From positions 238,777,038-238,841,037 of the forward strand of contig JAQMRL010000001.1 in the NCBI GenBank assembly GCA_035578175.1: a DNA stretch of 64,000 bases, given 5' to 3'. The notes under the pieces were generated by a model. It was not told the origin of the DNA, made no database searches, and was given only the letters and a program-made list of their open reading frames with translations. Shown here piece by piece: positions 34,533 through 44,169 of this stretch (position 1 is its first letter; each line of letters begins with the position of its first letter). This DNA comes from Catonia carolina (Eukaryota; Arthropoda; Insecta; Hemiptera; Achilidae). Made by a program: the position numbers and the translations under genes.

Positions 34533-34535
34533 TAA
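32292..34535 (+). pseudogene. 5'-truncated LINE, reverse transcriptase with two in-frame stops, (TAA)n tail
   Basis: One frame runs from 32292 to 34427 with only two stops: TAA at 33021, just after LIHPLH, and a TGA near 33053 where the motif should read NNYRGISLLP. The encoded part lacks the N-terminal endonuclease. It has the linker (WWNQECEIALEERK), the reverse transcriptase (NNKASGEDGI, YQAGFRPNRS, FVDFRKAYDS, RTGVRQGDGLSPLLFN, catalytic FADD at 33582-33593), and the C-terminal LSRKHEIEEIKKEERK and RRLKFFGHLNR blocks. A (TAA)n tail follows at 34478-34530. The protein would copy element RNA at a nicked target. It is a recent but non-functional copy. The clade (I, R1 or RTE group) is not settled. 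Confidence 0.8.
34478..34530 (+). repeat. (TAA)n tail of the LINE
   Basis: About 17 ATA/TAA repeats ending the element. Such trinucleotide tails are known for I-type LINEs. Confidence 0.85.
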
Positions 34536-34644
34536 AAAGAGAAGTTGATAGGGACTTAAAATAATAAAAATACATACCATTATAAATTATATGGTGTATT
34601 ACTAACACAATAAGTGTATGAAACAATATTGTTTAAAAATTCTT

Positions 34645-34970
34645 TGACCCACCGGGTTGGTCTAGAGGTAAAGTCGTCGCCGTGACTCAGCTGTTTAATA
34701 GCTGTTTTTTTTTTGGAGACGAAGGTTCCTGGTTCAAATCCTAGTAACGGTAGTTACTTTTATATGGATTTGAATACTAGACTGTGGTTACCGGTGTACT
34801 CTGATGGTTGGGATTCAATTAACCATACTTTCTCAGGAATGGTCGGCCTGAGTCTGTACAAGACTACACCTCATTTACACGTCATACACATCATCCTCAT
34901 CTCATTGGGTCACGGGGTTGCTTATTGTTCTGAATTGAACAGATTCCAACGTACACACATTAGGGAACAA
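34645..34970 (+). mobile_element. Second type of tRNA-derived SINE (S6)
   Basis: A-box region CGGGTTGGTCTAGAGGTAAA (34653) and B box GGTTCAAATCC (34731-34741) start a body that differs from S1-S5 (TTTGAATACTAGACTGTGG, GAATGGTCGGCCTGAGTCTG, TACAAGACTACACCTC). A T-run of ten lies between the boxes. I have an impression that this SINE type occurs in hemipteran and other insect genomes, but cannot verify it here. Confidence 0.65.
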
Positions 34971-34989
34971 AAAAATTTTTTAAATTTTT

Positions 34990-36205
34990 AATATATCTGT
35001 TTTTAGTTGACAATGTAAACTACAATCGTGTAAAATTAAAATGCACAGTTTGTATATCCATAGTGTTAACTTGTTTTTATATCGCCACTTATGCGAATAA
35101 GGCAGCCGTCGGTAGTTCGTTAAGCCGATTCACCCACAATATGTGAATATGTTTTTATTTCATTACATTTTTAGTCTTATAGGTGCGTTGTGTAGAACTT
35201 AAAAGGTTCTGACAGTGACTGAATTTGTAGATTTTTGAAGTTCCGTAGGCTCCTAAGAAAGCGTGCGCATGGATTATTTATTTTTGCGTTTACTATCTCG
35301 ATGTAAAAAGTCCTTATTTAGTGTTTTTTTATTTTTATATAAGTTAGACTTTGTGATGTTGCGAAAAATTAAGACAGGACTATTTGGTGGGTACCTTAGG
35401 TAAAATGAAATTGTCCTCAGTTTTCATTTTCGAATTTTATTTATATCGTGTTAGAAAATATCCTCCTCGGCAACAGCGAAGATACATACAGTATGAAACG
35501 TTTCAAACTTACCTTTACGATTTTGTTAATCATTTAAACCTTTTTTCCTTTTTCTTTTCTACTTCAACTCATAATCATCGTCATCTCATAATTGGCAACG
35601 TTATCACCTCTATCATCGTCATAGTCATCTCCAAATTCAACAACTTTGTGTTTGAAGATGTTGATTCACAGTTCATCAAGTTTAGTTTTGTACTTTTTTC
35701 ACAGTTTAATCAGTTGGAAACACACTTCTGAGTGTGATTTACATTTAAATTCTAAGGACATATTAAAATTTTCTTATCTTTGCTTGAAGTTTATTATTAT
35801 ATTTATAAATAACTGATTGCAAAATAAATATTCTTATAAAACGAAAATATACATAAATCGAGTGATACCACTATAATCTGAAGATGAATTAATATTTATA
35901 TATCCTAATAATTATAGATACAGTGTTTTAAATTCGAGGAGAAAATTAGGAAATTTATTTGCGTGAATATGGAAAATATTATTCTCCTTCCCTTGCAAAG
36001 TCGGGTAAAAATAAACAACTTGTAATGTTACATTACACACCTGTAGCTAGAAAACTTAACACCGGAAAGAATTTATTTCCTGTTTACTTTCATAGCATCA
36101 TAAGTAATACAATATGTGTATGCGTGTGAATTTAAATATAAAAGTAGATAATTTTAGATTAACGCAAGAAGGAGAGTAGCATAAGGGTAGGTTGGGTCAT
36201 GTAGT
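34990..36205. other. Unassigned sequence
   Basis: AT-rich. The 115-codon frame at 35384 is aromatic- and serine-rich without a recognisable domain, and I treat it as chance. Confidence 0.4.
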
Positions 36206-36429
36206 AGGCCTGTGTGTGGTATTTTAATCAACTTAGCTCATTTAAGAGCATTCTCCGGAGAAATATACGTCAAATTAAAAAAGGCGCCCCTAAAAATTAC
36301 AACCAACAGCAGTGAACAAAGCAGTTTTAAATTTATTGTACGAGTAAAGGGGTTAAGGTGCGCCATAAAGTATGTTGAACAACTAGGAGTAGAAATGGAG
36401 GAGGTAAGGTAGTTAGGCGGGAGGTTTTG

Positions 36430-36685
36430 TTGTAATAGAGAGCTGGATGGTGGGGGAGGTAAAGGAGTTAGGCGACTACGACACCGACGTTGTGGAGGTT
36501 CGTAGAGAGAAAATTGTGGGATAGTAAGTCCGAAAAAAGCGAACACGGTAACAGTACTACTACCACTACGAAGTTCGTAGTGTGTGCTCGTGCTTCTACC
36601 TGGTTGCTTTGTGCGAGTCTGTTACAACCCTATACTACTGCACTCTTCCGGTCACGCTCTTTACTAACTAACAACTGAAACACGA
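36430..36685 (+). other. GC-richer patch, possible exon or promoter
   Basis: Balanced composition with several CG dinucleotides (CGACTACGACACCGACG, GTTCGTAG twice), in AT-rich surroundings. A 62-codon frame (36490-36678) has no recognisable motif. It may be an untranslated first exon; support is weak. Confidence 0.25.
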
Positions 36686-36865
36686 CATAACATTCAGTTA
36701 ATGAATACTTACAGTACTTTAGGAGTTCAGTTTGCTTACTTTAGTCACATGTAAAAACACATAATACACGAACAAGTTTAGTATATAACGAAACTTCCTA
36801 AAATTTAACGCATTATTAAAAATTTAAGTCAAGCTTAGATAAATGTGATTAAGTTCAATTTATTT

Positions 36866-37065
36866 AAGACCTAAATAGCTTAAGAGAACTTACAAGGAAC
36901 TATCCTACACGAATTTTTTTTTTTTAATAAACTGAAGACATCTCTTTACTTCTTAGCAATGTTTCTAAAAGAGATAATTTAACATTGTTTTACTATCTAA
37001 TTTCAACGAAGGAAAAATTTATAATTTGGATGGATATGTAGAGCGGTTAATTTCCAAAATTTTAT
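36866..37065. repeat. Direct repeat, first copy (~200 bp)
   Basis: Shares CCTAAATAGCTTAAGAG, AAACTGAAGAC, AGCATTGTTT-like and ATTTCAACGAAG blocks in the same order with 37542-37760. A SINE lies between the two copies. Confidence 0.65.
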
Positions 37066-37319
37066 TGGCAACATTAGAGAAGCAAAGGTTGATTGGTGTT
37101 AAAAAATACAAATTAATAAAGAAAAGAGCTTACAGTGAATGATATTCACTGGTGATAAGGTTTTTTTTTAGTTTATTAAGTTCAATAAACAGCTTGGTCA
37201 TTACTGAAACTGAAACTGATTGAAGATGTTATTGTCGACATTGTGAGGAATACCACCTAGTACAACGGGGCGAAATGACTGGGCGGGGTTTCTTCAATGA
37301 GAACTTTTCTGAAGGTTAG

Positions 37320-37432
37320 GTTGGTCATTAGCAAATGCTAATGGTTATGGAACTGGAACGGTGAGATTTGATTTGTAATAATTTTTACACAACCCTAGCC
37401 GGGAATCGAACCCGGGACCTCCACTTAGGAGG
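37320..37432 (-). mobile_element. tRNA-derived SINE, copy S7
   Basis: In the minus orientation it begins CCTCCTAAGTGGAGGTCCCG, with a perfect B box GGTTCGATTCC, then a body with CCATTAGCATTTGCTAATGA. Only the second half of the head is left. Confidence 0.7.
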
Positions 37433-37541
37433 ATTTGTTTTTTAACAAGGTCTTTCATCCTGATGATCTGAAAATTTACTTTTGTGGAACGATGAGTAGA
37501 TGTTATGAGTGAGTTTTTTTAAGGCCTAAATATTTTTATTA

Positions 37542-37760
37542 AGGCCTAAATAGCTTAAGAGCTGAGATGGAACCTATCCAACACGATCAACAAATTTTTT
37601 TGAAATATTTTTAACAAACTGAAGACTGTACTCTCTACTCCGTAGCATTGTTTTTCTGAAAGAGATAAATTGAAAGTTCACTATCCAATTTCAACGAAGT
37701 AATAAATGATAATTTGTGTGAATGTATGTGTAGAGAGGTCAAATTCTGGAATTCTCGATA
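37542..37760. repeat. Direct repeat, second copy (~220 bp)
   Basis: Diverged copy of 36866-37065. A short extra duplication, AAGGCCTAAATA, precedes it (37521 and 37540). Confidence 0.65.
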
Positions 37761-37780
37761 ATTCTCGAGAAGGATATTTA

Positions 37781-38600
37781 AAATGTTTTTTTTTATTTAT
37801 TTATTTCAATTTAGGAAATTCACAATCTATTGAAAACAATCAGTGAATGTGATAACACAAAATTTGGAAAAAATTAACATGGTATACAAACGTGAGTGAA
37901 GACACAGTCCAGTGACAGAACTCCGACGTGAATAGATAAGTGTAGCATTAAGTGCAGCATTTAAAACATTGTAATGGATAGTCACTTACAGAACAGAACT
38001 ACGTTAATAGATGAGGTCCTGGTTCCATCGACGTTTCAGACGCCTTATTGGATTGTTTGGGAGAGTCTGCGTAGCCAGATTTGAGATCAATGGGTTATGG
38101 TGGTTCACGAATTTCTTTCTAAATTTTGTATATAGTTTTAAGAAAACGTCATTTATGTAGGATACGTTTATGTCTCAGTGTAGCGTTTTATTGGTTACAT
38201 AATAGGGGGTGTTAACTATCCTCCATAAAAGCTTTGATTGGAAACGCTGAATTTTTGCTAATACCGATGGTTTTGCACAGCAGTCAAGCTGACTGGCATA
38301 GCTCCATATTGGGCGAAGGTAGGAGTTGTAAATGGTTAATTTGGACGTAGTTGGTAACTTGGATTTGCGTGAAAGAAGTCTGTACAACTGTTTGAACCTG
38401 TCCTGAAGTGCCTTTCTCGTTTTTTACGTGTACATTCCATGTGAGCCTCTTATCTAGATATAAACCTAGATAACGGACAGATTCAGAAGTGTGAAGTTGA
38501 GTATCATAAAGATACAAAGGAGGACAGATACGTTTACGGAGGGTAAATATAACATGAGACTTTTTGTAGTGTTGACTTTGATCCGCCATTTAGCAAGCCA
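37781..38600 (-). pseudogene. Jockey ORF2 3' end with 3' UTR, same lineage as the intact element
   Basis: Minus-strand reading gives ESVRYLGLYLDKRLTWNVHV, then SRKSKLPTTSKLTIYNSYLR with PIWSYASQLDCCAKPSV, AKIQRFQSKLLWRIVN, YVTNKTLH and, near 38015-38040, an IRRLKRRWNQDLI end. All follow the C-terminal ~200 residues of the intact Jockey. Its 3' UTR shares an AGTGAATGTGAT block and a T-rich tail complement with 58613-58665. Frameshifts and stops are present. Confidence 0.8.
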
Positions 38601-38737
38601 TGATTCTAGGAGAGAAATATGCTAAAAGTTTTATTTAAATAATAAGATTTAGTAAATAAGGTTTCTAAGAAATAGAAATATAACGCATAAATGATTATGT
38701 ATAGGTCAGCCTATTGTTGTACGGCTACCTGAAGAAG

Positions 38738-38830
38738 TCAATAAATACTTGTAATTTTAAACTATAGTGTGTTAATTATTTATTTCATTTCATCCAGATC
38801 CCGAAACGGACGTTAGAGATTAGTGTCACA
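38738..38830 (+). mobile_element. LTR fragment (3' end of the 52.4-kb LTR family)
   Basis: AATAAATACTTGTAATTTTA, GTGTTAATTATTTA, CAGATCCCGAAACGGAC and the terminal TGTCACA match the end of the solo LTR at 52412-53097. The 5' part of the LTR is not recognisable here. Confidence 0.65.
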
Positions 38831-39640
38831 ATATTAAAATTTCTTAAATACATAAAATTCCGCAGAAGTATCCACAAGAAACCTATTGAGCAAAATCTTA
38901 TGGGAATCTCATCAAAGGTTTAGACGCTGCAGGATGTAAGCAACACTGTGGCGCATAGCGCAGATGCTGTTGCCTTTGATTAATGCATACTAATAATGTT
39001 CAGTATGTTGTACATAGAATTGTTTTAATAACAATTGGGGTGTAAACAACATGTAATCGATTAGTGTTCCTCTTATGATCCCTTATGACCCCCCCCCCAC
39101 CATTATTGTCCTGTCCAGTTGCAAACAATGCATCTAAACCGCCTACCACCCATCTCTTTTATATTATATCCCTCGTGAATGCCTATCGTTGTGAATGTCT
39201 ATTGCGTGGAGTGGACGGGGATGAAGAGAGGAGAAATAACCACCCTTTAATGGTACAAAACACAACCCGTCCAAATCAAGCTTACATATGAAATGTTCAT
39301 TGTTTGCAATTTGACACATTTCATCTGTCTACTATATTTTACAACTAGGCTAGAATTAATGGTTTCTTTTGATACATTTCATATAGTTTACAAAACATTC
39401 TTTTCAATCTCATAAATTTATGTCCAACTATTTATCACTTAAATAAAATTTCCAATTTTTGAATTACTATTCAAGTTGACTCATTAATATTAAATGATTT
39501 ACAATCATGTCTACAATTCGCAAAATTTGTTTATATAGTTTTCGCAAAGGAATGATATGGTTTCAAATACTATCAAAACAAACACTTCAAAATTATTGTG
39601 TTTCTTGGGTTTTTAATGATTATTTTCCTTTTTCGGGAAA
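38831..39640. other. Unassigned sequence
   Basis: Contains a C10 run near 39090. No feature recognised. Confidence 0.4.
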
Positions 39641-39833
39641 TTTGTTTAGGTGATCAGCCGAAAGGCTGGTTTGAAGCTGTAGAGGTTTTACTAAGTAAAA
39701 CGAGGAGTGAAGTGGTTTACCATCCCTTCCTCACTGAGTGGAAAAGTACACTTATCAGCATGCCAGGCCCTCTGAAAAGCACATTCTTTCCACTCTGCAA
39801 ATGACACCTTCACTTCATTCACCACAGTTCGGG
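39641..39833 (-). mobile_element. ~400-bp unclassified repeat, copy 5 (half)
   Basis: Starts at the tail complement TTGTTTAGGTGATCAGCCG and covers the 3' half, stopping at CACCACAGTTCGGG. Confidence 0.7.
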
Positions 39834-40062
39834 ATATAAAAAAGGAGAGTTTTTCGAAATTTTTCCTGAAAAACTTAAAGTACAAGCCGGTAGCTGTTGA
39901 GAGAATTGGCATACTGTTGATGAGAACTTTGACAAATTATTTTTCCGCTGTCTAAAGTATGACAGGTGGTTAACGTAATAACACTTGTTCTATCCTGAGA
40001 GGACGTTACCACGATGCAGTGCATTTCGTTGACCAATATTCCACAGTTCTTATTTCGTAAAG

Positions 40063-40294
40063 ATGCCTATAACAGGCAGGTGGAGTATTAAATTAATTGC
40101 ACTCAACTGCTAGTTCCAGGGAAACAAAAAATAGTTCTGTTTCTTATCATATGACAGCCACTTATATGACAAACATTTAAGGACAGAAGAGATAGAGGTG
40201 TAAAAGACACTCGTCAGAATTATCTCCTCTGAGAGTAATGAATTTCATAATTAAACGGCCGGACTCTATGGCGAATGAAGTGAAAGAGCAGTAG
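40063..40294 (+). mobile_element. ~400-bp unclassified repeat, copy 6 (half)
   Basis: Starts TGCCTATAACAGGCAGGTGG and covers the 5' half up to ATGAAGTGAAAGAGCAG. It complements copy 5, which holds the other half about 230 bp away in the opposite orientation. Confidence 0.7.
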
Positions 40295-40800
40295 AATAAA
40301 TAGTATATTTTTACTGACTTTTTTATAAAAAATAATAAAAAACTGGTGTAAGGATACTAATTTAAACGATTTTGTTTTAGTTTGCGTTTTATTCAAAATT
40401 ATATAAGCGTTAAATAGTAGATTACAAAAAAACAGCTAAACAAGAAAGTCGCGTGTAAAAATATAAAAAAGTAACAACACGATGTTTGTCAATTAAAATC
40501 CAATTTAATGTTACATGATATTTGGTCATAAATGTTAATACCGTAATAAAATCAATGGTAATTTTATTATAATTGGTTTAATTATTAACAACTAATAATA
40601 TGTTTTCGGGCTGTTAAAAAAATTAGATTTTTATAATGTTTTTCATTGTTTATACAAAACCGTTTGTAAAATTTATTCTGCTAAGTAACCCTTCCCACGT
40701 AATCGTCAATATATTATTTATTGATATGTTTTTTTTTCTCTTCGCTAAATACCTTGACTAACATCTCAATTGTAAAATACACTTCAGAACAAAAGGGATT
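40295..40800. other. AT-rich sequence, nothing recognised
   Basis: No feature recognised. Confidence 0.5.
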
Positions 40801-41007
40801 TGCCCATAACAGGCAGGTGGAGTTTTAAACTATTTGCACTCGATCTGCTAGTGTTCCAGGGCTACAAAAAATAGTTCTGTTGTTACCACATGGTCAACCA
40901 ATTAGAAGACTGAAACATTTAAGGGGACACGGAAAGTCTATGCGAGAAACTAGCAGACCGAGTGGAAATAATTTAACACTCCACCTGCCTATTATGGGCA
41001 AACCTTA
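40801..41007. mobile_element. Fold-back derivative of the ~400-bp repeat (copy 7)
   Basis: The left end TGCCCATAACAGGCAGGTGG (40801) is mirrored by the right end, reverse complement TGCCCATAATAGGCAGGTGG (41007). The inverted arms extend about 52 bp, past the CACTCG(A/G)TCTGCTAGT block. Only ~100 bp of other family sequence lies between them. It could be folded and moved like a MITE. Confidence 0.75.
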
Positions 41008-41083
41008 AATTAAAAAAATTATTTTAACATTTTAGTCAAGATTATATTAACCACAACTAGAGTATCAACTTATAATTATAAGA

Positions 41084-41861
41084 TATAGGGTCAAAATGTT
41101 CTCTGAATAGTCTCGTACAGTCAAGCATTTGTTTACTGGAAGGGAAATTTTTGTTTGGGAGGTTGGCATCACTACTAGGCAAGGTGTTGTCTTGTTCAGC
41201 AGGCAGTTGGAATTGGTTTCCTGTGTGCGGTGTATGATAATAATTTAGATTTAATTTTTTTCTTTCGTCAGATTGTGAAATTTCGTTATCAGAGCAGCGT
41301 TCCAATATCAAATTCTATGTGTTGCTGAACAAATTACCTTCGGAGACTTTACAATGCTGAAGAAATCATACGGAAAGAATGCGACGAAAAAACGGCAGTT
41401 TACGACTAGCACAAGCGTTTTCGTGACGATTGCACAACAATTGAAGATGACGTTCGAAGAACTTGGCGGCCTTCCACTTCCACCACAGATGAGAATGTTG
41501 ACCTTTATCCCTAATGGTGAAATAATATCGTGCAAAGACCAATGTCACCACTCTGAAACACCCTTCATAAACTCTCGATCTTGCACCTCTGGATTTTTAC
41601 CTGTTTCCACGGCAGAAATTGACATTAAAGGGACGTCGTTTTGCTCATTTGTCACAGGTGATGGAAAAAGCAACGAAGCCGTTGATAAAACTTTCGAAAA
41701 ACGGCTTTCAGAACTGTTTCCAACAATTAATTTTATGAACGGTGGAATAAATGTGTAGATGCATGAAGAGAGTATTTTGAAGGAAAATAAGGTGAAAATA
41801 TTATACATACTTTCAATAAATGTTTGTTACCCAATTCCAGAAACTTTTTGACCCTACCTCG
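41084..41861 (+). pseudogene. Internally deleted mariner
   Basis: The left end TATAGGGTCAAAATGTT and right end (reversed) TACGAGGTAGGGTCAAAAAG are mariner-like terminal repeats. Frames inside give the N-terminal transposase: IIRKECDEKTAVYD then HKRFRDDCTTIEDDV and RPSTSTTDENVDL (about 41365-41515). They then jump to C-terminal pieces: a DFYLFP-like block near 41600, KGRRF-like and CF(Q)Q near 41710, and REYFEG near 41770. The central catalytic part is deleted. The 134-codon open frame here (41354-41758) is out of the transposase frame and is not a gene. Confidence 0.7.
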
Positions 41862-41865
41862 TATA

Positions 41866-43505
41866 ACAAGTATTACTACATAATGATTTAAGCTCATACA
41901 ATTTAAAAGACATTAAAACATATTCCGCACAAAAATTAAAGAAGACTCAAATCGCATGGAAACTATCTAGTAATTGTATGACGATTCAAACGATTCAGTG
42001 ACTAAGAATAAAATGTCCTACAGACTTATTTTAAACAGACAAAAAAATATTCGATAAAATTTCCCCATTGGGGATTTTCTTCAATCAAGAAAATAGAAAA
42101 CTAGCCCGTTTAAAAGACTGTAATGTTTGATGTACTCCTCCTCTAAGTATGGGATGTGTTCTTTAGGGGAAGTTATAATTAGAAATGGATTAAAAATCTA
42201 CTTATTAATCTGTACGAGAATAGACTGTCATATTACTATCATTTTAGAATATTTAATAATAATTTTTTTCAAACATGTTTAGCAAAAGTTTTGTAAAAAT
42301 CCATGGAAAGTAATAGATGAAATAAATTGAAAGTTTGGCAACTAATTTTATTTCATAGTAAATATTTCATCAGACTTTACCGAAAATTTATTCTAACTTT
42401 GTTCATTTTATTTGAATTTTCTTGATCTGCTAGAATATATTTCAGTTGATCACCAATATACTATGTATAAAAATAAAACTAAAAAAATGCAATAAATATT
42501 TTCACATTAAATTAATTTAAAGAAATGTCAAGATTGTTTCATTTGAAATTTAATTTTATATAAAGTTTAAATAAGTCTCGCCAGTAATACGGTCTATTTT
42601 AACTAAAAACAAGATTTCCTAAACTTTTAACTTTTTTAAACTTCAAATAACTTTTTAAATTCGTTTTCTTCTTTTAAATTTTATTCAACCTCATCAAGAA
42701 TACGTACACTATCTGGTGCATTTGAGTTAGGTTACGGAGACAGTATATCTGTAAGTTACTTCTTTTTGTCGCTTCACGGTAAATATATTTACGAGTTTTT
42801 ATTATATTATAATTTTATTTTATTCACTTAGTTGTTTTTATCAACGTCTTTAATTTATGGAGTTAATTAAGATAAAATTATTTAATATTTATTTGTTTAA
42901 TTCTGGGTAATTTATTTCGAAAAAGAACAAAATTTATTACAATAAAATTGTATGTATAAGATAACTGATTGATATTTTTCAAAGAATCATCCTACGTAAG
43001 GGAAGGTTGCTTTAGAGGGGGCTGCGTTAAAATTGGGTTTGCAGGCATCATTGATTGATTAAAGATTTCAGACCTAGTAGTCTGCAGTAGTATTACTAGA
43101 CACTTGCTTAACTTTAAAACTCTATTTCTTTGGGTGGATGGAGGAATCCTTACTCTTTCTATTTATTTATTTAATTTACTTCAATCAAGAAAGTGGACTA
43201 CTATGGAATGTAAAAGACAATAATATTTTTGATGTACTCATCAAAGTATGGGATGATTTAAGAATATTGAGAGAACCGGTTTCTTTAACACTCAATAGCA
43301 AGAGGAATTTATTGGGCACTTTTTATTAATCGATAACTAGTTTGCAAAATTAATCTATGGTTAACCAACATAAATTTAACACCCTACTATAATAATACGT
43401 ATTGAAGTTTAACAATAAAAATGTATAAATATCTGTATTATCATCATTAGAAGTACCTAGTTAAAAACGTCTTCTGTTACAAATAAATATTTCTTATCTA
43501 TAGGA
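41866..43505. other. AT-rich sequence with a weak ~75-bp repeat pair
   Basis: CTTCAATCAAGAAA followed by TTGATGTACTC and AGTATGGGATG occurs at about 42090-42160 and again at 43178-43250. No coding meaning is apparent. Confidence 0.4.
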
Positions 43506-43513
43506 ATGTATTG

Positions 43514-43560
43514 CAGCGAAACCTCGGTAATTCGAACTGATTCGAAGAAATTATTTGTCC
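43514..43560 (+). mobile_element. Possible pogo-like terminal repeat remnant
   Basis: CAGCGAAACCTCGGTAATTC resembles pogo/Tigger terminal repeats with the pattern CAGTxxxxCCTCGGT. No partner end was found, so it would be a single orphan end. Confidence 0.35.
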
Positions 43561-43724
43561 CCGTCAGTTTGTATACACTCTAATATTATACCTAAGATCG
43601 TAATTCGAAATAATAAATTTCGTTAACTCAAAGTTATTGTTTTTATTTTATTTTGATTTTACTTGAAATGCTTGTAGAACGATCAATAAAGGGCGCCATC
43701 CTGTTATTGGTCCCGGTAATGAGA

Positions 43725-43810
43725 GGGTGAGTCAGAGAGAGTGAGTTGGAGAGAGGGATGTTGGGAAGGAGGAAGGAAGAAAGAAAAAAGTAAGAAACAG
43801 ATAGCTAGAT

Positions 43811-43859
<49 letters not shown>

Positions 43860-44140
43860 GAGAGAGTGATAGAGGGAGAAAAGGAAAGAAAGAAAGAGTG
43901 AGAGATGGTACGGGTAGTAGTGAGAGAGGTGGAGGAGAAAGTGTGATGGGGAAAGGGTTACAATGAGGAGGGGGAGAGATAGGTAGAGATATGGAGGGAG
44001 GGTAGAGTGGAGGGGAGGGAGAGAAGAACAGGGAGGAGAACGCGGAGAGAGACAGATAGAGATAGATAGAGGATGTTTGTGAGGATGGCAATGGAAGAGT
44101 GTGTGAGGGTGAGAGAAAGGCGAGGGATAGTGAGGAAGAA
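43725..44140 (+). repeat. ~400-bp polypurine tract with (GA)n core
   Basis: The plus strand is almost entirely A and G, with a (GA)n microsatellite at about 43817-43866. The serine/leucine-rich minus-strand frames over it are artefacts of the composition. Long purine mirror-like tracts can form triplex (H-DNA); that is an inference. Confidence 0.8.
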
Positions 44141-44169
44141 ATGTTTCCATACCGGCTGGCTTCTTTACC

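Noticed and set aside
35384..35731. 115-codon plus-strand frame as a host gene
   Set aside because: No domain, biased to F/S/H residues of AT-rich DNA, no splice or conservation evidence available.
41354..41758. 134-codon open frame as a gene
   Set aside because: It runs in a different register from the mariner transposase fragments at the same place; the transposase similarity explains the DNA.
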